Assembly (NCBI RefSeq): GCF_963924675.1 | Contig: NC_089236.1 | Coordinates: 28,295,319 to 28,359,318, forward strand | Origin: Phocoena phocoena | Taxonomy: Eukaryota > Chordata > Mammalia > Artiodactyla > Phocoenidae | Reading direction: 5' to 3' | DNA length: 64,000 nucleotides | Part shown: positions 12,170-23,819 of the stretch, piece after piece | Numbering within the stretch: the stretch's first letter is position 1 | Layout of the letters: every line of letters starts with the position of its first letter | Made by a program: the position numbers and the translations under genes | Notes under the pieces: model-generated | Seen by the model: the letters and a program-made list of their open reading frames with translations, nothing else | Databases searched by the model: none | What the model was told of the DNA's origin: nothing

Positions 12170-15085
12170 TAGCCTTGGAGTCATAAAAAATATTTTTAAT
12201 TGTTTATTTAAAAATATAACACAAAAACAAAGAATATATTACAGTGGCCATATGTGACCAAACTTAATATATTTATTATACATATTATACAACTTTTTAC
12301 AGAAAAAAATTTATTATCTCAGGATAATGTGTTTGTGTTCTGTATTAAACAAATCATGTTTTGAAAAACAAACATATAAATAAACAGTACAAAAGATAGG
12401 TTTAATTTCTCCTACAAAATGAAAACTTTAATGCAACAGAAGCTTTTATTTTTTAGAAGAGACTATTTAGGGAAATATGCTTTAAGACTTCTTTTATTTG
12501 AAGATCTCTCTTGCAGACAAGAATCCCTATTAATTTGTTGTTTACAGGACAGAATTAGAAGGTGGAGGCAAATGTATGGAAGTCACAAATATGCAGACTT
12601 CTAAGAGTGTTTTCTATAATAAGATGACAAATAGAATAAAATAGCATAACAGTATAAAATAGTCTATTTAGAGTGAAATGGAATTAAGGACTCTAATGTA
12701 CTTTTATCACATTTTTAATTTTCAAGAACATGTTACATTTCCTGAATATTATTATTTTATCATTAAATTTTATTAATGTTTTATACAGAATTATCTTCAG
12801 TAAGTGTGAATATAAATATATTTTTTATAAACTTCTCTTTCCAAATTTTTTATTCTTTCATTTTCATCTGTGAGATTTGATTTCTGGTTTTCATATTAGA
12901 AGTTTTATCTGAAATACCTATTGATTCTTGACTTTTTCTCATATTTGATAACTGACCACTGAAATGCTAATTGGGAGCCTTATGCATATAGGTGGATCTT
13001 GTCTTCTCTGGAGTTTGTTCTGGTTGTGATGCTATCTTTGAAATCAAGAAAGTTGTGTTTTTAGGCCTTTTCCCTTATGTTCTTCAGATAGTTCTTCCTA
13101 TACTTAGCATGTAAAGGATGTCTATAGGTCTATCTTACAGAAATCTCTTAGATGAAGATTAGAGTTTTCAATGTTTGGTATTGAATTAAATATTTAACAG
13201 CTGGCTTGGCCTTCTCTAGGTTCAGGAATGCCCAAGGATTTGACTCTTACTTAAACTCCCTTCCACATTAACTCAAGGATGGTATAAGTACACTAAGTAC
13301 AAGGTAAATCAGGGTTCTGCTCAGTTATTATCTACCAATCCAAGCACCTGTGCCTGGTTACAGATAGTGTTTATTAAGGAACATGTAACTGATAAATAAT
13401 CTATAACTGATGAGTAGTATATAATTAATGAGATGCAGTTCCATCTGTGAATGGGAGCTTGTTATGTACTTCTGAGGGAGGGTATGACCAGCAGGGTATA
13501 AAAACTGAAGGAATTCTAATGCTAATGGATTCACTCCAAAGGTATGCAGTCTGCATTTTCTTCCATGTGGGGCCCAGTCTAGTGTTATTGGAACATTCAG
13601 GTAACATGTATGGAAGGCCTAAGAATTTTGCCATGCTGTTACAGTGCATGGTGTGTTGCTGCATATTCTATACTACTTCTCATCACTAAATGTTTTGATG
13701 ATGCCATGTTGCCTTATAAGTTTGACTGTCCATTCAAATCCAGGAACCCTGCTTCTGGAGCAGAGTGATCATTGCTGGCTGTAGACTTTTATTCTATTCC
13801 TCTCAGTTACAGTATGATAATGACTTATGCCTGACTTAAATTTAGCCCTTTATTACACTGCTACTGTGTCCCTTTCTTTTGCTTTTTTTTTTCTGAATAT
13901 AAATCATCAGGCCATGTTTTCTATGCACAGTCACAGTTCCACAGAGTGGCAGAAGAGGTAAGGAGGTCCAACCTCGCCTTACATAGATCGCTTAACCAAC
14001 TTTATTTAACCCCACATTCACTTCACTTTTCAGGAGCAGCTAACATTGCCAATTCCTGAACCCTTTGATGAGTTTTTATATCAATTGGTTCATTCTTCAC
14101 TTTACATTCTGTTGATCTAGTGTTCAGCTCAATTGCCTCTTCTAAGTTACCACTTCCATCAGATTATGGCTTCCAAAATTGTGTTTTTGATTTTTTTTCT
14201 CCCATTTGTGTTGATTTTGAAATTATGGTTTTAAAATATATCTACTATCCTTTTGGAGTAGAGGTTTCTCATACATTTGCTCTATACATCACTTTGGCAG
14301 GCTAGTAAAGCTTATGGAGTTATCCAAATAATGATTTAAATTCATGAAATAAAATATATAGAAATAAAAAAGAAAACAACTGCACTGAAAAGTGGTCATA
14401 CAAATATTTTCAACAGCATTTTAAATATAAGAATAAATGTATCTCCAGTCATACATTAAATAAAAATATTGAGTTTCAGGTCTAAAAATTATCATAATTT
14501 GGTAGTAATCAGTATAATCTAAATTTCTACATCTTCAATAGGTAAAATATGTTATGAAGCTACTTGTGTTTTTTAATGATAATAAAGCCATAAATATTGC
14601 TAATACTACTGGAGTTTTTTTGCCTGTACTTGTAATTGAAGGAAATAGACAAATGAAAATAAATATGTACATCAAAGTTTAAATTCATTCAAACTCAGGG
14701 AGCCTGGTTATGAATTCCTGATTTAGAGGGTCTTTAAGAATGGAGAATTTAAATCTGTGTTTCATGTTCCACCTTAAACTGGAAGTATCATAACTTAAAT
14801 CCATGAAAATAAAAGCAATTTTCCACAATAATAATTGTTGAAAACACATTAAAAATGTTGGAAATAATTCATGGTTGCCGTATGTTATGTTTCACCACTC
14901 TTGTTCAGAAAAAAAATGCATAATATAAATATATTTAATGGGGCAATATGTTATTTTGAATGTGATCATGCAGGCAGAAGGCTACCCGAATAAAGATGCA
15001 GTGCTGATATTTAAACTGAAGTGAAGTATATTCTTGTTATTAAAGAAGGTCATGCTTCAGTTGTTGAGGTAAGTGGGATGAGAAA
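12170..15085. other. AT-rich intergenic DNA, no gene seen
   Basis: No supported gene. It includes one copy of an unclassified dispersed repeat at about 13325-13480 and the left flank of L1-A. The short frames here lack recognisable domains. Confidence 0.55.
13325..13480 (+). repeat. unclassified dispersed repeat (pair with 25733-25880)
   Basis: Shares an ordered series of words with 25733-25880: gcctggttacagatag, then a run of gata/ataa blocks, then gatgagatgcag and gcttgttatgta. Some lengths differ. A TATA-like gtataaaaactg follows at about 13495. It could be part of an LTR, but no family is named. Confidence 0.6.
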
Positions 15086-15099
15086 AGAAAGCATGTTTT
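15086..15099. repeat. target-site duplication of L1-A (left copy)
   Basis: agaaagcatgtttt matches agaaaacatgtttt at 22782-22795 in 13 of 14 positions and directly abuts the poly-T end of the element. Confidence 0.88.
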
Positions 15100-15497
15100 C
15101 TTTTTTTTATTTATTTATTTATTTATTTTAAACATCTTTATTGGGGTATAATTGCTTTACAATGGTGCGTTAGTTTCTGCTTTATAACAAAGTGAATCAG
15201 CTATACATATACATATGTTCCCATATGTCTTCCCTCTTGCGTCTCCCTCCCTCCCACTCTCCCCATCCCACCCCTCCAGGCTGTCACAAAGCACTGAGCT
15301 AATATCCCTGTGCCTTGCGGCTGCTTCCCCCCAGCTATCTACCTTACTACGTTTGTTAGTGTGTATATGTCCATGACTCTCTCTCGCCCTGTCAAAACAA
15401 ACCCTTCCCCCTCCCCATATCCTCAAGTCCGTTCTCCAGTAGGTCTGCGTCTTTATTCCTGTCTTACCCCTAGGTTCTTCATGACATTTTTTTCCCC

Positions 15498-18400
15498 TTA
15501 AATTCCATATATATGTGTTAGCATACGGTATTTGTCTTTTTCTTTCTGACTTACTTCACTCTGTATGACAGAATCTAGGTCTATCCATCCCACTACAAAT
15601 AGCTCAATTTCATTTCTTTTTAAGGCTGAGTAATATTCCATTGTGTATATGTGCCACATCTTCTTTATCCATTCATCCGATGATGGGCGCTTAGGTTGTT
15701 TCCATCTCCGGGCTATTGTAAATAGAACTGCAATGAACATTTTGGTACATGACTCTTTTTGAATTTTGGTTTTCTCAGGGTATATGCCCAGTAGTGGGAT
15801 TGCTGGGTCATATGGTAATTCTATTTGTAGTTTTTTAAGGAACCTCCATACTGTTCTCCATAGTGGCTGAACCAATTCACATTCCCACCAGCAGTGCAAG
15901 AGTGTCCCCTTTTCTCCACACCCTCTCCAGCATTTATTGTTTATAGATTTTTTGATGATGGCCATTCTGATTGGTGTGAGATGATATCTCATTGTAGTTT
16001 TGATTTGCATTTCTCTAATGATTAATGATGTTGAGCATTCTTTCGTGTGTTTGTTGGCAGTCTGTATATCTTCTTTGGAGAAATGTCTATTTAGGTCTTC
16101 TGCCCATTTTTGGATGGGGTTGTTTGTTTTTTTGTTATTGAGCTGCTTGTAAATTTTGGAGATTAATCCTTTGTCAGTTGCTTCATTTGCAAATGTTTTC
16201 TCCCATTCTGAGGGTTGTCTTTTGGTCTTGGTTATGGTTTCCTTTGCTGTGCAAAAGCTTTGAAGTTTCATTAGGCCCCATTTGTTTATTTTTGTTTTTA
16301 TTTCCATTACTCTAGGAAGTGGGTCAGAAAGGATCTTGCTGTGATTTATGTCATAGAATGTTCTTCCTATGTTTTCCTCTAAGAGTTTGATAGTTTCTGG
16401 CCTTACATTTAGGTCTTTAATCCATTTTGAGCTTATTTTTGTGTATGGTGTTAGGGAGTGATCTAAACTCATACTTTTACATGTACCTGTCCAGTTTTCC
16501 CAGCACCATTTATTGAAGAGGCTGTCCTTTCTCCGCTGTACATTCCTGCCTCCTTTATCAAAGATAAGGTGTCCATATGTGCGTGGGTTTATCTCTGGGC
16601 TTTCTATCCTGTTCCACTGATCTATCTTTCTGTTTTTGTGCCAGTACCATACTGTCTTGATTACTGTTGCTTTGTAATATAGTCTGAAGTCAGGGAGCCT
16701 GATTCCTCCAGCTCCTTATTTCATTCTCAAGATTGCTTTGGCTATTCGGGGTCTTTTGTGTTTCCATACAAATTGCGAAATTTTTTGTTCTAGTTCTGTG
16801 AAAAATGCCAGTGGTAGTTTGATAGGGATTGCATTGAATCTGTAGATTGCTTTGGGTAGTAGAGTCATTTTCACAATGTTGATTCTTCCCATCCAAGAAC
16901 ATGGTATATCTCTCCATCTATTTGTATCATCTTTAATTTCTTTCATCAGTGTCTTATAATTTTCTGCATACAGGTCTTTCATCCCCTTAGGTAGGTTTAT
17001 TCCTAGATATTCTTTTTGTTGCAATGGTAAATGGAAGTGCTTTCTTGATTTCACTTTCAGATTTTTCATCATTAGTATATAGGAATGCCAGAGATTTCTG
17101 TGCATTAATTTTGTATCCTGCTACTTTACCAAATTCATTGATTAGCTCTAGTAGTTTTCTGGTAGCATCTTTAGGATTCTCTATGTATAGTATCATGTCA
17201 TCTGCGAACAGTGACAGCTTTACTTCTTCTTTTCCGACTTGGATTCCTTTTATTTCCTTTTCTTCTCTGATTGCTGTGGCTAAAACTTCCAAAACTATGT
17301 TCAGTAAGAGTGGTGAGAGTGGGCAACTTTGTCTTGTTCCTGATCTTAGTGGAAATGCTTTCAGTTTTTCAACATTGAGGATGATGTTTGCTGTGGGCTT
17401 CTCATATACGGCCCTTATTATGTTGAGGAAAGTTCCCTCTATGCCTACTTTCTGGAGGGTTTTTATCATAAATGGGTGTTGAATTTTGTCGAAAGCTTTC
17501 TCTGCATCTATTGAGATGATCATATGGTTTTTCTCCTTCAATTTGTTAATATGGTTTATCACATTGATAGATTTGTATATTGAAGAATCCTTGCATTCCT
17601 GGAATAAACCCCACCTGATCATGGTGTATGATCCTTTTAATGTGCTGTTGGATTCTGTTTGCTAGTATTTTGTTGAGGATTTTTGCATCTATGTTCATCA
17701 GTGATATTGGCCTGTAGTTTTCTTTCTTTGTGACATCCTTGTCTGGTTTTGGTATCAAGGTGATGGTGGCCTCGTATATGGAATTTGGGAGTGTTCCTCC
17801 CTCTGCTATATTTTGGAAGAGTTTGAGAAGGATAGGTGTTAGCTCTTCTCTAAACGTTTGATAGAATTCACCTGTGAAGCCATCTGGTCCTGGGCTTTTG
17901 TTTTTTGGATGATTTTTAATCACAGTTTCAATTTCAGTGCCTGTGATTGGTCTGTTCATATTTTCTATTTCTTCCTGATTCAGTCTTGGCAGATTGTGCA
18001 TTTCTAAGAATTTGTCCATTTCTTCCAGATTGTCCATTTTATTGGCATAGAGTTGCTTGTAGTAATCTCATGATTTTTTTTATTTCTGCAGTGTCAGTTG
18101 TTACTTCTCCTTTTTCATTTCTAATTCTGTTGATTTGAGTCTTCTCCCTTTTTTTCTTGTGAGTCTGGCTAGTGGTTTATCTATTTTGTTTATCTTCTCA
18201 AAGAACCAGCTTTTAGTTTTATTGATCTTTGCTATCATTTCCTTCATTTCTTTTTCATTTATTTCTGATCTGATTTTTATGATTTCTTTCCTTCTGCTAG
18301 CTTTGGGGCTTTTTTGTTCTTCTTTCTTTAATTGCTTGAGGTGCACGGTTAGGTTGTTTATTCGAGATGTTTCCTGCTTCTTAAGGTGTGCTTGTATTGC

Positions 18401-19297
18401 TATAAACTTCCCCCTTAGAACTGCTTTTGCTGCATCCCATAGGTTTTGGGTCGTTGTGTCTCCATTGCCATTTGTTTCTAGGTATTTTTTTATTTCCTCT
18501 TTGATTTCTTCAGTGATCACTTCATTATTAAGTAGTGTATTGTTTAGCCTCCATGTGTTTGTATTTTTTACAGATCTTTTCCTGTAATTGATATCTAGTC
18601 TCATGGCGTTGTGGTCAGAAAAGATACTTGATACAATTTCAGTTTTCTTAAATTTACCAAGGCTTGATTTGTGACCCAAGATATGATCTATCCTGGAGAA
18701 TGTTGCATGAGCACTTGAGAAAAATGTGTATTCTGTTGTTTTTGGATGGAGTGTCCTATAAATATCAATTAAGTCCATCTTGTTTAATGTATGATTTAAA
18801 GCTTGTGTTTCCTTATTTATTTTCATTTTGGATGATCTGTCCATGGGTGAAAGTGGGGTGTTAAAGTCCCCTACTATGAATGTGTTACTGTCGATCTCCC
18901 CTTTTATGGCTGTTAGTATTTGCCTTATGTATTGAGGTACTCCTATGTTGGGTGCATAAATATTTACAATTGTTATATCTTCTTCTTGGATCGATCCCTT
19001 GATCATTATGTAGTGTCCTTCTTTGTCCCTTTTAATAGTCCTTATTTTAAAGTCTATTTTGTCTGATATGAGAATTGCTACTCCAGCTTTCTTTTGGTTT
19101 CCATTTGCATGGTATATCTTTTTCCATCCCCTTACTTTCAGTCTGTATGTGTCTCTAGGTCTGAAGTTGGTCTCTTGTAGACAGCATATATAAGGGTCTT
19201 GTTTTTGTATCCATTCAGCCAATCTGTGTCTTTTGGTTGGAGCATTTAGTCCATTTACATTTAAGGTAATTATCGATATGTATGTTCCTATTCCCAT
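15498..19297 (-). pseudogene. L1-A ORF2 (endonuclease-reverse transcriptase), frameshifted
   Basis: About 3.8 kb, close to the usual L1 ORF2 length of roughly 1,275 codons, but split into at least five open segments. 19297-18101 encodes the apurinic-like endonuclease (start [17 protein letters not shown], later VGDFNT and SDHNAMRLD). 18037-17546 and 17622-16987 carry the fingers and palm, with the catalytic FADD box at about 17197-17208. 17105-16716 is the region after the palm. 16472-15498 holds the C-terminal CX3C...HX4C knuckle (CWRGCGEKG...HCWWEC). Homopolymer indels near 18160, 18070, 17600 and 17010 and a stop near 16716 separate the pieces. The family role is target-primed reverse transcription of its own RNA. 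The lesions are few and look recent. Confidence 0.93.
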
Positions 19298-19355
19298 TTT
19301 CTATATTGTTTTGGGTTCGTTACTATAGGTCGTTTCCTTCTCTTGTGTTTCTTGT

Positions 19356-20246
19356 CTAGAGAAGTTCCTTTAGCATTTGTTGTAAAGCTGGTTTGATGGT
19401 GCTGAACTCTCTCAGCTTTTGCTTGTCTGTAAAGGTTTTAATTTCTCCATCAAATGTGAATGAGATCCTTGCTGGGTAGAGTAGTGGTTGCAGGTTTTTC
19501 TCTTTCATCACTTTCCGTATGTCCTGCCACTCCCTTCTGGCTTGTAGGGTTTCTGCTGAGAGATCAGCTGTTAACCTTATGGGGATTCCCTTGTGTGTTA
19601 TTTGTTGCTTTTCCCTTGCTGCTTTTAATATGCTTTCTTTGTATTTAATTTTTGACAGTTTGATTAATATGTGTCTTGGCATATTTCTCCTTGTATTTAT
19701 CCTGTATGGGACTCTCTGTGCTTCCTGGACTTGATTAACTATTTCCTTTCCCATATTAGGGAAGTTTTCAGCTATAATATCTTCAAATATTTTCTCAGTC
19801 CCTTTCTTTCTTTCTTCTTCTTCTGGAACCCCTATAATTCGAATGTTGGTGCATTTAATGTTGTCCCAGAGGTCTCTGAGACTGTCCTCAGTTCTTTTCA
19901 TTCTTTTTTCTTTATTCTGCTCTGCAGTAGTTATTTCCACTACTTTATCTTCCAGGTCACTTATCCGTTCTTCTGCCTCAGTTATTCTACTATTGATCCT
20001 ATCTAGAGTGGTTTTAATTTCATTTATTGCCTTGTTCATCGTTGCTTGTTTCATCTTTAGTTCTTGCAGGTCCTTGTTAACTGTTTCTTGCATGTTGTCC
20101 ATCCTACTTCCAAGATTTCGGATCATCCTTACTATCATTTTTCTGAATTCTTTTTCAGGTAGATTGCCTATTTCCTCTTCGTTTGTTAGGTCTGGTGGGT
20201 TTTTATTTTGCTCCTTCATCTGCTGTGTGTTTTTCTGTCTTCTCAT
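19356..20246 (-). CDS. L1-A ORF1 protein, RNA-binding chaperone, intact frame
   Basis: A 296-codon open frame starting MRRQKNTQQ. Residues of roughly 45-115 form a heptad-rich coiled coil (TLDRINSRITEAEERISDLE). Next comes the RRM-like core with IRIIGVPEEEER at about residue 135 and RRNMPRHILIKLS at about residue 185. The C-terminal domain contains LTADLSAETLQARREW and ARISFTFDGEIKTF. This is the standard L1 ORF1p order, a trimeric nucleic-acid chaperone that coats L1 RNA in cytoplasmic particles. Length is normal and I see no internal break. The stop precedes ORF2 by about 58 bp. Whether it is transcribed cannot be seen from sequence. Confidence 0.93.
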   Translation of the reverse strand: MRRQKNTQQMKEQNKNPPDLTNEEEIGNLPEKEFRKMIVRMIRNLGSRMDNMQETVNKDLQELKMKQATMNKAINEIKTTLDRINSRITEAEERISDLEDKVVEITTAEQNKEKRMKRTEDSLRDLWDNIKCTNIRIIGVPEEEERKKGTEKIFEDIIAENFPNMGKEIVNQVQEAQRVPYRINTRRNMPRHILIKLSKIKYKESILKAAREKQQITHKGIPIRLTADLSAETLQARREWQDIRKVMKEKNLQPLLYPARISFTFDGEIKTFTDKQKLREFSTIKPALQQMLKELL

Positions 20247-20343
20247 TTTGCTTATCTTACTGTTTTTGGGGTCTCCTTTTTGCAGGCTGCACGTTCGTAG
20301 TTCCCGTTGTTTTTGATGTCTGTCTCCAGTGTCTAAGGTTGTT

Positions 20344-20553
20344 TCAGTGGGTTGTGTAGGCTTCCTGGTGGAGGGGACTAGTGCCTGTGTTGTGGTGGAT
20401 GAGGCTGGATCTTGTCTCTCTAGTGGGCAGGTTCACGTCTGGTGGTGTGTTTTGGGGTGTCTGTGGTCTTATTATGATTTTAGGCAGCCTCTCTGCTAAT
20501 GGGTGGGGTTGTGTTCCTGTTTTGCTAGTTGTTTGGCATAGGTTGTCCAGCAC
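20344..20553 (-). other. small sense-strand open frame upstream of L1-A ORF1
   Basis: A 69-codon frame on the L1 sense strand ending about 98 bp before ORF1, in a different frame from ORF1. A colinear frame of 93 codons occurs in L1-C at 55878-56159; over the shared 69 codons I count about 11 amino-acid differences. It has no recognised domain. It may be an upstream ORF of the L1 mRNA or simply a frame kept open by chance. Confidence 0.4.
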
Positions 20554-20784
20554 TGTGGCTTGCTGGTCGTTGAGTGAAGCTGGGTGCTGGTGTTAAGATG
20601 GAGGTCTCTGGGAGCTTTCCACCGTTTAATATTATGTGGAGCTGGGAGGTCTCTTGTTGACCAGTGTCCTGAAGTTGGCTCTCCTACCTCAGAGGCAGAG
20701 CCCTGACTCCTGGGCTGGAGCACCAAGAGCCTTTCATCCACACGGCTCAGAATAAAAGGGAGAAAAAGTAGAGAGAATTGGTAG

Positions 20785-20910
20785 AAGTATGAGGAAAGAA
20801 AGAGGGAAAGGAGGAAAGGAAGGAAGGAAGAAAGAAGCAAAGAAGGAAAGAAAGGTGGGAGGGAGGGAGGAAGGAAGGAAGGAGGGAAAGAAGGGAAAAA
20901 GACAGAAAGA
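20785..20910. repeat. purine-rich (GGAA/GAAA)n tract in L1-A 5' UTR
   Basis: Simple repeat of GGAAGGAA and AAAG units. The equivalent tract in L1-C is pyrimidine-rich in plus-strand reading at about 55670-55745, so it is an ancestral component of this L1 lineage that has varied in length. Confidence 0.9.
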
Positions 20911-21579
20911 AAGAAGATACAGTAAAAATAAAATAAAATATAATATAGTTATTGAATTAAAAAATATTTAGAAAAAAAAAGGGACGGATAGAACCTTAGG
21001 ACAAATGTTGGAAGCAAAGCTATACAGAGAAAATCTTACACAGAAGCATACACATACACCTTCACAAAAAGAGGTAAAGGGGGAAAAATCATAAATCTTG
21101 CTCTCAGAGACCACCTCCTCAATTTGGGGTGATTCGTTGTCTAAAGGAGGGAAGGAAGGAAGGAAAGAAAGAAAGAAAGAACGAAGGTAAAGTATAATAA
21201 ATTTATTACAATTACAATTAATTATTAAGAAAAAAAATTTTTTAAAAAAACCATGGACAGATAGAGCCCTAGGACAAATGGTGGAAGCAAGAGTATACAG
21301 ACAAGATCTCACACAGAAGCATACATGTACACATTCACAAAAAGAGGAAAAGGGAAAAAAATCATAGATCTTGCTCCTAAATTCCCCCTCTTCAATTTGG
21401 GATCATTCCTTGTCTATTCAGGTATTCCACAGATGCAGGGTATATCAAGTTGATTGTGGAGCTTTAATCCGCTGCTTCTGTGGCTGCTGGGAGAGATTTC
21501 CCTTTCTCTTCTTTGTTCTCACAGCTCACAGGAGCTCAGCTTTGGATTTGGCCCTGCCTCTGCGTGTAGGTCGCTGGAG

Positions 21580-22560
21580 GGCGTCTGTTTTTTGCTCAGA
21601 CAGGACGGGGTTAAAGGAGCCGCTGATTCGGGGGCTCCGGCACACTCAGGCCGGGGGTTGGGGGATGGGGGAAGGAGGGGCACTGTGTGCGGGGCGGGCC
21701 TGCGGCAGCAGAGGCAGCGTGACGTTGCGGCAGAGGCCGGCGTGACGTTGCACCAGCCTGAGGCCCGCCGTGAGTTGTCCCGGGGAAGTTGTCCCTGGAT
21801 CCCGGGAACCTGGCAGTGGCGGGCTGCACAGGCTCCGCGGAAGAGGGGTGTGGAGCGTGACCTGTGCTCGCACACAGGCCCCTTGGTGGCGGCAGCAGCA
21901 GCCTTAGCGTTTCCCGCCCATCTCTGGGGTGCGCGGTTTTAGCCGCGGCTCGCACCCGTCTCTGGGGTTTGCGCTTTCAGCCGCGGCTCGCGCCCGTCTC
22001 TGGGGTTCGTGCTTTTAGCTGCGGCTCGCACCCATCTCTGGGGTTCGCGCTTTTAGCCGCGGCTCGCGCCCATCTCTGGGGTTCGCGCTTTTAGCCCCGG
22101 CTCGCGCCCGTCTCTGGAGATCCTTTAAGCAGCGCTCTTAAACCCCTCTCCTCCCGCACCAGGAAACAAAGAGGGAAGAAAACGTCTCTTGCCTCTTCGG
22201 CAGGTGCAGGCTTTTCCCCGAACTCCCTCCCGGCTAGTCGTGGTGCACTAACCCCTTCAGGCTATGTTCAAGCCACCAACCCCAGTCCTCTCCCTGAGCT
22301 CCGTCCAAAACCGAAACCCGAGCCTCAGCTCGCAGCCCCGCCCGCCCTGGCGGGTGAGCAGACAAGCCTCTCGGGTTGGTGAGTGCCGGTCGGCACCGAT
22401 CATCTGTGCAGGAATCTCCCGCTTTGCACTCCGCACCCGTCGCTGTGCACGACTCCGCGGTCCTGAAACTCCCCCCTCCGCCTCCCGCAGTCTCCGCCCG
22501 CGGAGGGGCTTCCTAGTGTGTGGAAACTTTTCCTCCTTCACAGCTCCTTCCCACTGGTGC
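21580..22560 (-). promoter_or_regulatory. CpG-rich 5' UTR / internal promoter region of L1-A
   Basis: GC content and CpG density jump here compared with the AT-rich surroundings and with the corresponding parts of L1-B and L1-C, where many CpGs have become TG or CA. It is the position of the RNA polymerase II internal promoter in L1 elements. The retained CpGs suggest a younger insertion. Promoter activity is inferred from family knowledge. Confidence 0.65.
21921..22117. repeat. 38-bp tandem repeat array inside L1-A 5' UTR
   Basis: The word tctctgg recurs at 21921, 21959, 21997, 22035, 22073 and 22111, exactly 38 bp apart, giving five full units plus the next start. Each unit reads tctctggggttcgcgctttt followed by agccgcggctcgcgcccg, with small changes. 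L1-B (about 43121-43165) and L1-C (about 54690-54740) hold only one unit at the same place, so the array is an expansion on this copy or its immediate lineage. Confidence 0.95.
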
Positions 22561-22677
22561 AGGTGTCGTCCTTATTCTTTTGTCTCTGTTTATTCTTTTT
22601 TTCTTTTGCCCTACCCAGGTACGTGGGGAGTTTCTTGCCTTTTGCGAGGTCTGAGGTCTTCTGCCAGCCTTCAGTAG
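22264..22677 (+). other. antisense open frame in the L1-A 5' UTR
   Basis: A 137-codon frame opposite to L1 transcription, in the region where primate L1 carries its antisense ORF0. L1-B has an antisense frame at the matching place (43454-43708) with a similar stretch reading RGFLV.GN.SSFTAPS. I see no domain, and GC-rich DNA opens frames easily, so it is a candidate only. Confidence 0.3.
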
Positions 22678-22781
22678 GTGTTCTGTAGGAGTTGTTCCAC
22701 GTGTGGATGTATTTCTGGTGTATCCGTGGGGAGGAAGGTGATCTCCGCGTCTTACTCTTCTGCCATCTTCAAGGTCCCCCC

Positions 22782-22795
22782 AGAAAACATGTTTT
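22782..22795. repeat. target-site duplication of L1-A (right copy)
   Basis: agaaaacatgtttt directly follows the 5' end of the element and pairs with 15086-15099. Confidence 0.88.
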
Positions 22796-23819
22796 GAGGT
22801 TGTCATCATTCACATTGTGGAACTTTTAATGTAATACATCAGGGGGCGTGGAGTATGATTTGCTGGCACATGAGTGTTTCCAAATATGTGGGAGAGAGAG
22901 AGCTTCTCTGAACATTTGCTCATATATTTGTGGTTTTGGGAACAGAATCTTTCCAAGCTCAAATACTATAGTACTATATATTTTCTTTGTCTACTCGACA
23001 ATTTGTATAGTTAAAAAGTATATATATATATGTACACATATATATAAAGCATATATAAATTTTATATATATTGTCTGAAATGCTTTATTAAAATCTATAA
23101 TTTTAGGAAAGATAAAAATATATACGGACTTCTGGTTCAGCCAAAATGTAATAGAGTATTTTTTCCCTGCTCCTTTATACCAAGTACAACTAATACCCTG
23201 GATATAACACACCAGGCAATCTAAGGACAACTGTGAGGTGGTGTGAGGATGAACTGGTTTGACACCCCCCCATAACTGAAGGAGAAACACAACTACAAAG
23301 TGTCTTATGTCTCCCCATGCAACAGAAGGTAGGAGACCTTGGCTCAGAGTGTTTACAGTTGCTAAACTGGCAACAAAAGGCAGATAAAATCATTTAATCT
23401 CTGGATCAAATCTGAGTTCCTCTGGCAACAGATGAGCCTGACAAAACTAGCCCTGCTAAAAATAAGTGACCAGGTGAAATATTCTCCTTGCCTGCTGGCT
23501 CTCAGACTTCCCTACCCGACTAAGAGATAATGGAATAAATGGGTGGCACTGGCAAGAGGGATTCTACCTTAACAAGTATTCCTTAGTTCCCATGCCATGG
23601 AGTTATCCATACTCCATACAGAGACACCAGGGTGGCCAAGAAGCACTGGCAGGGAGGATCACACCACAAGAACCTACCAAATAAGTACTCTTCATGCCTG
23701 ACATCATGGGGCTGGGTAGGGAGACAGGGACCATACCACCACAGCTGTGGACAAAGGATGTTGTGACCATCAAGCCATCAGCTACTGCAGCCACCACACT
23801 CTCTCAACAGTGCATCCTG
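22796..23819. other. intergenic DNA, no gene seen
   Basis: AT-rich with a TATA/ACAT simple-repeat patch at about 23015-23065. The part from about 23125 may be internal sequence of an old retroelement leading into the LTR-like element that follows, but I cannot name it. Confidence 0.45.

Larger units (their letters stand above)
15100..22781 (-). mobile_element. full-length LINE-1, copy L1-A
   Basis: A 7.7-kb minus-strand L1 flanked by a 14-bp target-site duplication. In transcript order it has a CpG-rich 5' UTR starting next to ggaccttgaagatggc (about 22781 down to 20260), ORF1 (20246-19356), a spacer of about 58 bp, ORF2 (19297-15498), a 3' UTR of about 400 bp and an A-tail read as T-rich at 15101-15129. 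Both ends are present, so it is a complete insertion. ORF1 is open; ORF2 has several frameshifts or stops, so this copy would not be autonomous. Of the three full-length L1s here it is the least damaged. Confidence 0.95.

Noticed and set aside
17024..20316. Several plus-strand frames of 60-160 codons across L1-A
   Set aside because: They are antisense shadows of ORF1 and ORF2, rich in Ser/Phe/Leu as expected for the reverse strand of L1 coding DNA.
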